A stretch of 6,104 nucleotides of DNA, from the NCBI GenBank assembly GCA_022736495.1, contig DZCR01000182.1, positions 1 through 6,104 on the forward strand, given 5' to 3'. The position numbers were made by a program, and so were the translations under genes. Shown here one piece after another: positions 1 to 5,551 of this stretch (the stretch's first letter is position 1; every line of letters starts with the position of its first letter). The stretch is from Desulfobacca acetoxidans. Lineage in GTDB: Bacteria; Desulfobacterota; Desulfobaccia; Desulfobaccales; 0-14-0-80-60-11. The notes below the pieces were generated by a model. It was not told the origin of the DNA and ran no database searches. It was given only the letters and a program-made list of their open reading frames with translations.

Positions 1-585
1 AATATTTACTCCATCCGGATTACAAAAATTCTTATGGCTCTTGAGATAATGACCTCCTGAAATGCTTCTATGCAGAAGTGGAATGAGGTTAACTTTACCT
101 AAATCAAAAATATGTATACTTTTATTAAATTCAATACCTAAATTTTTAGTATTCCAATGCCTGAATGGTTTTGGGTCAATGATGGAGGGAAATAGGCCCC
201 TTCTGGCAAATTCAAAAGAAAAACTCCCAAAAGAGATAACTATTTTAAGAGTATTTTTAAATTCAGTTGTTAAATCAATTAGTCTCCTTACTTCATTATT
301 AATACTATTGTTCCAGTTAGTATCAAATTCGATGCCTTTTTTATATTCACTATTCTGAATAGCGTTCCGAATATAAATTCTTGAGGTATCAATTCTTAAT
401 TTTTCCGCGAAAGTCCTATCTTGTATTACATCAATTACTGGAGTCCAGATATTGTGAACGACTGGATGGCGGGGATCGAAAGGATAATCAAGTTTGTCTT
501 CCCATTGTGCTGGATTAGAATCGCCTAATAACCAGATTGGGAAATTTTTATCGCCACCATTATATTCATTATCTTCTTTCATCAT
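1..585 (-). CDS. Partial gene, uracil-DNA glycosylase superfamily-like protein (C-terminus cut by window edge)
   Basis: An uninterrupted minus-strand frame of 195 codons runs off the left edge, so the C-terminus is missing. Two adjacent ATGs are possible starts (585 and 582). AGGA at 590-593 sits 7 nt from the second, which I favour slightly. Visible blocks are PIWLLGDSNP (about 16-25), FDPRHPVVHNIWTPVIDVIQ (about 36-55), VISFGSFSFEFARRG (about 116-130) and LIPLLHRSISGGHYLKSH (about 168-184). A glycine-rich first block, a mid-protein strand block ending in FGxFxFE, and a late H-x-S-x-S block resemble the layout of the uracil-DNA glycosylase superfamily, which removes uracil from DNA. This comparison is from memory and tentative. 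The gene is much richer in A+T than rluD next door and is separated from it by REP-like hairpins, which suggests separate acquisition. The coding call is firm; the function is not. Confidence 0.65.
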   Translation of the reverse strand, partial: MMKEDNEYNGGDKNFPIWLLGDSNPAQWEDKLDYPFDPRHPVVHNIWTPVIDVIQDRTFAEKLRIDTSRIYIRNAIQNSEYKKGIEFDTNWNNSINNEVRRLIDLTTEFKNTLKIVISFGSFSFEFARRGLFPSIIDPKPFRHWNTKNLGIEFNKSIHIFDLGKVNLIPLLHRSISGGHYLKSHKNFCNPDGVNI

Positions 586-608
586 TTGTTCCTGAATAAA
601 GAAGTCGC

Positions 609-679
609 GTAGGGTGCGCACCGCGCACCATGGTTGTTTGTTTCTAAAAGCGCGTTCGAAGGTGCGCAGGGCGCACCCT
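609..679. repeat. Inverted pair of REP-like hairpins with a GTAG foot (BIME-like)
   Basis: Two 19-nt arms (611-629 and 661-679) are inverted copies matching at 17 of 19 positions, separated by 31 nt. Each arm is also a hairpin by itself: GGTGCGC, a 3-nt loop, then GCGCACC (613-629 and 661-677). The left hairpin is directly preceded by GTAG (609-612). A GTAG-type tetranucleotide at the hairpin foot is the known hallmark of REP sequences handled by REP-associated tyrosine transposases. The right copy lacks a full GTAG on its strand. The element lies between the rluD stop and the start of the AT-rich gene to the left. In RNA it could fold as two small hairpins or one long stem and protect or end the rluD transcript. 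No T-run follows it. Confidence 0.7.
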
Positions 680-690
680 TGTGTACTACA

Positions 691-1650
691 TTAATTCAGG
701 GTTTCTAATTTGTCCAGCACCGCCTGAAAATCCCTCGGCAGCGGCGCCTCCCAGGTTATTTTCTCACTGGTGCGGGGGTGGGTGATGCCCAGGCGCCAGG
801 CGTGGAGCAACTGGCGGTGCATCAGGGGTTTGAGTGCCGTCAGCGCCGGGTGGCCCGCCAGGCGGCTCACCCCGCCGCCGTAGGTGGCATCCCCCAGGAC
901 CGGATGGCCCTCGGAGGCCAGGTGGACCCGCAGTTGATGGGTGCGCCCGGTTTGGGGTGAAAGTTCCACCAGGGTCAGGGGACCGGGAAATTCTTTAAGG
1001 ACCCGCCAGAAGGTGACCGCGGGTTTGCCCCGGCGGGCGTGGACGCTCATTTTCTGCCGCAAAGTGGGGTGGCGGCCCACCTCTTTTTCGATCCGGCCTT
1101 CGGTCCCCGGCAGGCGGCCCCAGACCAGGGCCTGATATATTTTAGTGATGGCGTGGACCTGGAACTGGGCCACCAGTGCCGCGTGGGCCAGGGCGGTCTT
1201 GGCCACTACCAGAAGGCCGCTGGTGTCCTTATCCAGGCGATGCACCAAGCCGGGCCGGCTGACCTCACCGATGTCCTTGAGGTCGGGGCAGTGGTGCACC
1301 AGGGCGTTGAGCAGGGTGCCCTGGCGGTGCCCGGCGCCGGGATGGACCACCAGCCCCGGGGGCTTGTTCACCACCAAGAGGTCTTGATCCTCAAAGAGAA
1401 TTTCCAGGGGCAGGGCTTCGGGGGCCAGGTGACTTAGTTCCGGCGGCGGCACCGTCACCACGACCCCATCACCGGGCCTGACCCGATAGGAAGCCGGGCG
1501 TGGGTGGCCGTTGACCAGAACCCGGCCGGATTTGAGAAGCTTTTGTAGGCGGGCCCGGGACCAGCCTAATTGCTGCGCCAGGAATTGATCCAGACGGGCG
1601 CCGGTCCCCGGAGCGGTCACGGTAAAGGCCAGGGGTTCAGAGGCTTCCAT
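691..1650 (-). CDS. rluD: RluD-type 23S rRNA pseudouridine synthase
   Basis: This cytoplasmic enzyme isomerises uridine to pseudouridine in rRNA; E. coli RluD modifies helix 69 of 23S rRNA. The 319-residue length matches the family (about 326 in E. coli). An N-terminal S4 RNA-binding domain (about 18-65, containing SRARLQKLLKSGRVLVNG) is followed by the RluA-type catalytic domain. The active-site motif GLVHRLDKDTSGLLVVAK (134-151) carries the catalytic aspartate at D140. Further family blocks are GRTHQLRVHLA (235-245), HPVLGDATYG (249-258) and RQLLHAWRLG (279-288). The ATG at 1650 is the first possible start, since an in-frame TGA lies eight codons upstream. No clear Shine-Dalgarno sequence precedes it, unlike the PIN-TRAM and carD genes. 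It lies 151 nt downstream of the PIN-TRAM gene across a strong hairpin, so it may be separately controlled. Assignment to RluD over RluC or other S4-containing members rests on overall resemblance and is fairly secure. Confidence 0.93.
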   Translation of the reverse strand: MEASEPLAFTVTAPGTGARLDQFLAQQLGWSRARLQKLLKSGRVLVNGHPRPASYRVRPGDGVVVTVPPPELSHLAPEALPLEILFEDQDLLVVNKPPGLVVHPGAGHRQGTLLNALVHHCPDLKDIGEVSRPGLVHRLDKDTSGLLVVAKTALAHAALVAQFQVHAITKIYQALVWGRLPGTEGRIEKEVGRHPTLRQKMSVHARRGKPAVTFWRVLKEFPGPLTLVELSPQTGRTHQLRVHLASEGHPVLGDATYGGGVSRLAGHPALTALKPLMHRQLLHAWRLGITHPRTSEKITWEAPLPRDFQAVLDKLETLN

Positions 1651-1736
1651 GAATTTATACGCGCCCGCTTCTCAAAAGCTGAACCAGGGAATGGCGGGCA
1701 GTGCATGCGCTACGTCACTTATTAATCCCATATATA

Positions 1737-1772
1737 GGGGGTTGGGAGGGGAGCTTGAGGGGAGGGCGGGGG
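1737..1772 (+). other. Potential G-quadruplex tract
   Basis: Six runs of three or more G (1737-1741, 1744-1746, 1748-1751, 1759-1762, 1764-1766, 1768-1772) lie within 36 nt, with short linkers of 1-7 nt. This satisfies the usual quadruplex pattern on the plus strand, which is the template strand for the leftward genes. The last three runs also form one arm of the 1755-1798 hairpin, so the two structures would exclude each other. The role is unknown. Confidence 0.4.
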
Positions 1773-1798
1773 ACTCTCGTCCGCCGCCCTCCCCTCAA
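1755..1798 (-). terminator. Strong hairpin after the PIN-TRAM gene, possible terminator without a U-tract
   Basis: Positions 1755-1774 and 1779-1798 pair over 20 bp with one mismatch and a 4-nt loop. The stem is very GC-rich (GAGGGGAGGGCGG against CCGCCCTCCCCTC). It begins 3 nt after the TAG stop of the PIN-TRAM gene, the usual place for a terminator. On the transcribed side the stem is followed by GCTCCCCTCCC and not by a T-run, so it is not a canonical intrinsic terminator. It could instead stabilise the 3' end, act with Rho, or pause polymerase before rluD. Confidence 0.4.
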
Positions 1799-1801
1799 AA
1801 A

Positions 1802-2827
1802 CTACACCTTTCGGATGGCGGCGCCGCCGTTTTTGATTTCGCTAAAGATCATGCGTCCCGCAGTGGTTTGCAAGACGCTGGTGACCGCGACCTCGACTTC
1901 CCGGCCGATGTGGCGCCGGGCGTTCTCGATCACCACCATGGTGCCGTCATCGAGATACGCAATTCCCTGGCCCTGAGATTTTCCCTCCCGGAGAATCTGG
2001 ACGTGCAGGGTTTCGCCGGGCAGGACTGCAGGCTTCATGGCATTGGCCAACTGGTTGATATTTAAGACCTCTATCCCCTGGAGCTCGGCTACTTTGTGGA
2101 GATTGAAATCATTGGTCATGATCTTGGCCCGCAGTTTTAAGGCCAGACCAACCAACTTGGAGTCCACCCCGGCGGCTTTGGGGATATCGTCTTCGATGAA
2201 CTCCACCCGCAGAGGATTCTGCTGTTGAAGCCGTTTCAAGATATCCAGGCCCCGGCGGCCCCGGGTACGCCTCAGGTCGTCGGAGGAATCGGCGACATAT
2301 TGCAATTCCTCCAGGACAAATTTCGGGACAATAAGGGTGCCATCCAGGAAGCCGGTTTCGGCGATGTCGGCAACGCGGCCGTCGATGATGACGCTGGTAT
2401 CCAGAATTTTCAAGGCATGACGCGGGGGCTTGCCGGCGGGATCCAAAAAGTAGGGGGTGCTAACCTCGGACATTTTCTTACCCCCCAGCACCAGGCCGAT
2501 ATAACCAAAGATTGCCGAAAAAAAAATGTATAAAGGAATTTGCAGGTTGGGAAGTTCCAGGTATTTGTCAAAGGGATAGCTGGCCAGCTTGCCGATTCCC
2601 AGCCCGATTAACAGGCCCAGGGTGCTGCCGATGATGGTTTTTAAAGGGATGCGCTTGATGACCTGCTCCAGCCCCAGGGTGAGCCCGGCTATGGCCAGAC
2701 CTGCAGCCGCCCCGGCGTAACCCGCCCACCACAGATAATCGAGCTGAGGAATTTGCGAGGCGATGAGATAGCCGCTGACCGCACAAATAGCCCCCAGGAT
2801 GGCCCCGGTGACCATCTTCTGTAGCAC
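1802..2827 (-). CDS. Membrane-anchored PIN-TRAM domain protein (YacL-like)
   Basis: The 341-residue protein has four predicted membrane helices (about 5-23, 32-54, 63-81, 97-116), then a PIN nuclease-fold domain (about 138-262) and a C-terminal TRAM domain (about 266-330), the architecture of Bacillus YacL. PIN acidic residues are visible: D143 in ILDTSVIIDG, E173/E174 in VLEELQ, D222 in VDSKLVGLAL and D240 in TNDFNLHKVA, so the metal site looks complete. PIN domains usually cut RNA; TRAM is a small beta-barrel thought to bind RNA. The substrate is unknown. The start is GTG at 2827, chosen because an almost perfect anti-16S match (AAAGGAGGTGAT) sits 10 nt upstream of it; the in-frame ATG at 2815 would be 22 nt away. 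The gene follows the CarD-type regulator and a possible tiny ORF and reads leftward, probably in one operon. The function of this family in the cell is poorly established. Confidence 0.93.
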   Translation of the reverse strand: MLQKMVTGAILGAICAVSGYLIASQIPQLDYLWWAGYAGAAAGLAIAGLTLGLEQVIKRIPLKTIIGSTLGLLIGLGIGKLASYPFDKYLELPNLQIPLYIFFSAIFGYIGLVLGGKKMSEVSTPYFLDPAGKPPRHALKILDTSVIIDGRVADIAETGFLDGTLIVPKFVLEELQYVADSSDDLRRTRGRRGLDILKRLQQQNPLRVEFIEDDIPKAAGVDSKLVGLALKLRAKIMTNDFNLHKVAELQGIEVLNINQLANAMKPAVLPGETLHVQILREGKSQGQGIAYLDDGTMVVIENARRHIGREVEVAVTSVLQTTAGRMIFSEIKNGGAAIRKV

Positions 2828-2833
2828 GGAGAT

Positions 2834-2845
2834 ATCACCTCCTTT
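2834..2845 (-). promoter_or_regulatory. Near-perfect Shine-Dalgarno sequence that fixes the GTG start of the PIN-TRAM gene
   Basis: Read leftward this is AAAGGAGGTGAT, of which 11 nt complement the standard 3' tail of 16S rRNA. The GGAGG core lies 10 nt before GTG 2827, which supports GTG over the ATG at 2815. Confidence 0.8.
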
Positions 2846-2854
2846 CTTAAAGAC

Positions 2855-2935
2855 TTAAGAAAAATCCCAGGCGGGACGATAACGCCCCGACGCCAGATTA
2901 TAGGGGGTGCGCGGTTGGCGTCGCTGAGAAGGCAT
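2855..2935 (-). CDS. Possible small arginine-rich protein, 26 residues
   Basis: Between the carD stop and the PIN-TRAM ribosome site there is an ATG-to-TAA frame of 26 codons starting MPSQRRQPRTPYN and ending RPAWDFS. It has five arginines and no membrane segment. AAGGAG precedes the ATG by 10 nt, the same spacing as the next gene, and its AGGAG core (2946-2950) fills the loop of a 5-bp hairpin CGGCA/TGCCG (2941-2955). The stop lies 27 nt before the GTG of the PIN-TRAM gene, so it fits neatly in the operon. Against it: it is very short, I recognise no family, and the same bases hold a TATAAT that could be a promoter. Treat it as a candidate small gene or leader peptide. Confidence 0.3.
   Translation of the reverse strand: MPSQRRQPRTPYNLASGRYRPAWDFS
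2897..2902 (-). promoter_or_regulatory. Perfect -10-like TATAAT upstream of the PIN-TRAM gene
   Basis: Read leftward, the hexamer at 2902-2897 is TATAAT, lying in otherwise GC-rich DNA about 52 nt upstream of the PIN-TRAM Shine-Dalgarno site. No good -35 hexamer exists at 16-18 bp spacing (the 17-bp position reads AGCGAC), and there is no extended -10 TGn. CarD-type regulators are known to help open complexes at weak promoters, so an internal operon promoter is possible but unproven. It overlaps the candidate 26-codon ORF. Confidence 0.22.
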
Positions 2936-3015
2936 GGTCCCGGCACTCCTTGCCGTGGTGATGGTGAACTTCTGGAAATTGCGGTCTAATCTAATAAAGC
3001 GACTGGGAAAGGTGA

Positions 3016-3507
3016 TTACTCGCCGGCTTCCACCAAAGCCAGGAGTTGGGCTTCAATTTCGTCTTCGTTTGAGTTGTTTACCAGAGAAAGTTCTTTAACC
3101 AAAAGATTCTTGGCAGTATCCAACATCTTGCGCTCGCCAAAGGAGAGATCCTTTTCGGTTTTGAGCAGGGTCAGGTCCCGCAAGACTTCCGCCACCCGGA
3201 ATAGCGAGCCGGTCTTGATTTTATCCATGTAGTCCCGGTATCGGCGGTTCCAGGTCTGATTATTCAGGCGGGAGGGACGGTGACGCAGGATGTCATAGAT
3301 CTCGGTGACCGCCTGGAGGTCGATTATGTCTCGGAGACCGATGTTCCGGGCATTTCCGGTGGGTATCATGATGATCATATCGGTATCCAGGAGGCGCATG
3401 ATATAGAATTTTTCCTGATCATTTCCCGAAACGGCGCGTTCTTGGACGGATTCGATCCTCCCAACTCCGTGGGCCGGGTAAACGGCCAACTGGCCAACGT
3501 GGAACAT
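3016..3507 (-). CDS. carD: CarD/CdnL-family RNA polymerase-binding transcriptional regulator
   Basis: CarD/CdnL proteins bind the RNA polymerase beta subunit and stabilise the open promoter complex, often at rRNA promoters. The 163-residue length matches the stand-alone CdnL type and not the longer Myxococcus CarD with its HMG-like tail. The N-terminal Tudor-like polymerase-interacting domain (about 1-65) includes VGQLAVYPAHGVGRIESV and the strand MIIMIPTGNARNIGLRDI. The helical C-terminal DNA-contacting domain (about 70-160) includes NNQTWNRRYRDYMDKIKTG, whose W86 corresponds to the conserved tryptophan that wedges into the -10 region, followed by VAEVLRDL and LSFGERKMLDTAKNLLVKEL. The ATG at 3507 has AAGGAGGTG just upstream with 6 nt between GGAGG and ATG. 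The gene lies 68 nt after ychF, probably in the same transcript. Confidence 0.95.
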   Translation of the reverse strand: MFHVGQLAVYPAHGVGRIESVQERAVSGNDQEKFYIMRLLDTDMIIMIPTGNARNIGLRDIIDLQAVTEIYDILRHRPSRLNNQTWNRRYRDYMDKIKTGSLFRVAEVLRDLTLLKTEKDLSFGERKMLDTAKNLLVKELSLVNNSNEDEIEAQLLALVEAGE

Positions 3508-3575
3508 TTTTCACCTCCTTGCCGCCCTCTTTTTATCACAAAGTTGCATTAAAAGCAAATGCTCCGGCTCGGGGG

Positions 3576-4667
3576 TCAGCGTTGGAAGCGAAATAGGAGG
3601 ATGTCGCCGTCGGCCACGAGATAATCCCGGCCCTGCACTTTAAGCTCGCCGGCCTCCTTGACCCGGGCGGGAGAACTCAGGCGGTCCAGATCGGCGAACC
3701 GCATGACTTCGGCCCGGATAAAGCCCTTTTCCATGTCGGAATGGACCTGGCCGGCAGCCCGGGGAGCCGGCGTCCCGACCGGCACCTGCCAAGCCCGCAC
3801 TTCGGGGCCGACGATGGTATAGAAGGTCACCAACCCCAACAGCCGGGAGGACTCCCGGACGAGGCGGGCCATGCCGGGTTCCGTAAGACCCAAACCGGCC
3901 AAGAATTCCAGGCGTTCCTCGGGGGCAAAGGCCTGGAGTTCCGCTTCCAGGTCTCCCAGGATGGGTATGAGTGGCCATAGCCTCTCCCCGGCCAACGCTT
4001 GCAGGGCGGCATAGTGGGAGCCGCCGTGAAGTTCGGCCTCGCTGAGGTTGGCCACGAACAGACAGGGCTTCAGGGTTAACAGCGGCGTATCTTTGAGGTT
4101 TTCGATCTCCGCGGCGGTCAGCCTGAGGTTCCGGGCCCAAGTCCCCTGGTTGAGTCCGGCCTCGACCCGGGCCAGGGTGGGGTAGGCCAGGGCCGCGGCC
4201 TTATCGCCGACCTTGGCGCGTTTTTCCAGCTTAAGCAGATGACGGCTTAATACCTCCAAGTCGGCCAAAAGCAGTTCGGTTTCCACCACCTCCACGTCCC
4301 GCACGGGGTCAACCTGGGACAGGGGATGCGGGCAGGCTTCGGCCTCGAAGCAGCGCACTACGTGGACCAGGAGGTCCACCTCCCGGATGGCGGCCAAAAA
4401 CTGGTTGCCCAGGCCTTCGCCCCTGGAGGCACCGGCGATGAGACCGGCCACATCCACGAACTCAATGAAGGCCGGAGTGAGTTTCTCGGGCTTGAGCAAT
4501 TCTCCCAGACGGGTAAGTCGCTCGTCGGGGACGGGCACCACCCCCGTATTGGGGGCGATGGTGCAGAAGGGATAGGGGGCCACTTCGGCGGTGCCGGCGG
4601 TCAAGGCATTGAAGATGGTGGTCTTGCCGGCGTTAGGCAGACCGAAAATGCCGCAGCGGAAAGACAT
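3576..4667 (-). CDS. ychF: YchF/OLA1-type redox-regulated ribosome-binding ATPase
   Basis: YchF is an Obg-related P-loop protein that prefers ATP to GTP, binds ribosomes and is linked to stress and redox responses. Length is 363, equal to E. coli YchF. The G1 loop GLPNAGKTT (9-17) is followed by YPFCTIAPNTGVVPVPDERL (32-51), the Walker B/G3 region FVDVAGLIAGASRGEGLGNQF (70-90), and the G4 site NLSE (207-210). G4 lacks the NKxD of true GTPases, as expected for YchF. The central helical region (about 110-190) precedes a C-terminal TGS domain (about 280-363) with AAGQVHSDMEKGFIRAEV and DYLVADGDILLFRF. Small departures are GKT for the usual GKS and GNQF for GNKF. The ATG at 4667 gives the canonical N-terminus MSFRCGIFGLPN, but there is no good ribosome site: three 7-nt repeats fill that space. 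It is the first gene of the leftward block, with a sigma70-like promoter at 4775-4803. Confidence 0.96.
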   Translation of the reverse strand: MSFRCGIFGLPNAGKTTIFNALTAGTAEVAPYPFCTIAPNTGVVPVPDERLTRLGELLKPEKLTPAFIEFVDVAGLIAGASRGEGLGNQFLAAIREVDLLVHVVRCFEAEACPHPLSQVDPVRDVEVVETELLLADLEVLSRHLLKLEKRAKVGDKAAALAYPTLARVEAGLNQGTWARNLRLTAAEIENLKDTPLLTLKPCLFVANLSEAELHGGSHYAALQALAGERLWPLIPILGDLEAELQAFAPEERLEFLAGLGLTEPGMARLVRESSRLLGLVTFYTIVGPEVRAWQVPVGTPAPRAAGQVHSDMEKGFIRAEVMRFADLDRLSSPARVKEAGELKVQGRDYLVADGDILLFRFQR

Positions 4668-4690
4668 GGTTTTCGGTTTTCCGTTTTCGG
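4668..4690. repeat. Three 7-nt tandem repeats abutting the ychF start codon
   Basis: On the plus strand GGTTTTC (4668-4674), GGTTTTC (4675-4681) and CGTTTTC (4682-4688) follow in tandem, ending in GG. In the ychF message this reads GAAAAC-type units directly before ATG. They occupy the normal Shine-Dalgarno position; the nearest AGGA lies more than 20 nt from the ATG. Confidence 0.6.
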
Positions 4691-4774
4691 CTTCCTGTTG
4701 GAAATCTGGGCATGGTTGGCTTCATGAGTATAATGCATTTATAGGGCATAGATTACATCAGTTGGATGGAATTA

Positions 4775-4803
4775 ATTGTAATGACTAAGATTGAAGCTGA
4801 CAA
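4775..4803 (-). promoter_or_regulatory. Sigma70-type promoter for ychF and the leftward operon
   Basis: Read leftward, TTGTCA (4803-4798) and TACAAT (4780-4775) are separated by exactly 17 nt; each matches five of six consensus positions. Transcription would start near 4768, giving a leader of about 100 nt to the ychF ATG. The site lies in the AT-rich part of the intergenic region. A copy of ATTAATTGT overlaps the -10 hexamer and a second copy lies 51 bp upstream. It was assigned by eye, without scoring. Confidence 0.5.
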
Positions 4804-5045
4804 CCACCAAATCGAGATCAGATTAATTGTGACATTGAAGGTTATAATTTAACAGGCGTATCCGCTTGACCCAGATATATATTTAATATCAGGTTATTTT
4901 ATATAATTAAGAATCTTCTTCTTTTCTGAATTTCAACAGCTTGCTAGCTAGTGGCAACCGTTATTTTGCACCTTGGCCCGCCAAAACCGCCCTTTACCAT
5001 CCGCCTCACCAAGCTGCCCGCAGGGGAAATTTCTGCGGCTTGCCG

Positions 5046-5414
5046 TTATTGTCCCGCCAGGATTTTTTTCACCTCTTCCCGGATACGCTCCGGGATGAGG
5101 GCCCCGGCGAACCGCCCCTCGCCGTTGATATAGACCAGCGGGGTGGGGTAGGACAGTGAACAGAGCAGTGCGGTTTGGGGGAGGCTCGGCCCCCGGGGGT
5201 CCTTGAGCACATTGATGTACTCCACCTGCACCTTACCGGGAAACGCGGTATCCAGGGTCAGGGCCAGGGCCCGTGTCTGCATCTCCAGGCTGACCCCGGC
5301 CAGGGGGTCATTCTCTTCGCCATGCTGGTGGTGGCCGCCACAGCCGCAGGCGCAGCTTTCAGCCTTGGGCGCAGGGGCATCATAGATTATCACCTTTACC
5401 GACTCCGGGGTCAT
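5046..5414 (-). CDS. Small thioredoxin-fold-like protein with Cys/His-rich loop
   Basis: The 122-residue frame has a strand (VKVIIYDAP, about 6-14), a metal-binding-like loop CACGCGGHHQH (C21, C23, C25, H28, H29, H31), a helix (about 42-58), a strand (KVQVEYINVL, 61-70) and a C-terminal unit YPTPLVYINGEGRFAG (89-104) plus a final helix. The TP-x-V-x-I-x-G pattern matches the cis-proline end of thioredoxin folds, and the order of elements recalls YuzD/DUF1462-type proteins. There is no CxxC; the CxCxC and histidines suggest metal binding or unusual thiol chemistry, which is inference. I place the start at ATG 5414, because AAGGAG lies 6 nt upstream. An earlier in-frame ATG pair (5441 and 5438) would add up to nine residues but lacks a ribosome site. 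The gene stands alone; upstream lies a transposase relic. Function unknown; redox or metal handling is plausible. Confidence 0.8.
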   Translation of the reverse strand: MTPESVKVIIYDAPAPKAESCACGCGGHHQHGEENDPLAGVSLEMQTRALALTLDTAFPGKVQVEYINVLKDPRGPSLPQTALLCSLSYPTPLVYINGEGRFAGALIPERIREEVKKILAGQ

Positions 5415-5420
5415 GCCACT

Positions 5421-5426
5421 CTCCTT
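5421..5426 (-). promoter_or_regulatory. Shine-Dalgarno site deciding the start at 5414
   Basis: Read leftward this is AAGGAG, followed after 6 nt by ATG 5414. The two upstream in-frame ATGs at 5441 and 5438 have no purine-rich site before them, so the shorter protein is favoured. Confidence 0.65.
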
Positions 5427-5551
5427 CGCAATCACCATCATGAGATATCGTGTCCGTCTGTACCGGCCATCGCTGCGAGGATAACCGAGCTGAAGATCAA
5501 AGACTTTGGTTTAAGTTAAGCGCTTGAGCGGCCGGCTGCCAGTCCTGCCCC

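Larger units (their letters stand above)
4668..5045. other. Intergenic region of about 380 bp, AT-rich in the middle
   Basis: No gene can be supported here. The right part (about 4950-5045) is GC-rich and contains an imperfect inverted pair CCGCAG/CTGCGG (about 5010-5039) downstream of the small Cys/His-rich gene. No T-run follows it on the minus strand, so it is not a clear terminator. The middle (about 4730-4945) is AT-rich and carries the likely ychF promoter plus two direct copies of ATTAATTGT (4771-4779 and 4822-4830). Short frames, such as one starting at ATG 4781, have no ribosome site or recognisable product. Confidence 0.6.

Noticed and set aside
62..358. Plus-strand open frame of 98 codons
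   Set aside because: It is antisense to the continuous 195-codon minus-strand frame with recognisable blocks; it lacks a ribosome site and is dominated by low-complexity Leu/Ser residues.
1039..1437. Plus-strand frame of 132 codons opposite rluD
   Set aside because: It is antisense to the conserved catalytic region of rluD, so the openness follows from codon bias.
4326..4727. Plus-strand frame of 133 codons opposite ychF
   Set aside because: It is a shadow of ychF in GC-rich DNA; its Gly-rich sequence has no family features.
5009..5043. Inverted repeat CCGCAG/CTGCGG as a terminator of the small Cys/His-rich gene
   Set aside because: The stem is short and bulged, and no T-run follows on the transcribed strand.
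5439..5481. Plus-strand ATG AGA TAT CGT as the N-terminus of the RAYT relic (MRYR start)
   Set aside because: RAYTs often begin with a similar tyrosine/arginine run, but the frame stops after 14 codons and lies about 110 nt before the IFITV block, too far for the family's usual spacing. It also overlaps the small Cys/His-rich gene's leader.
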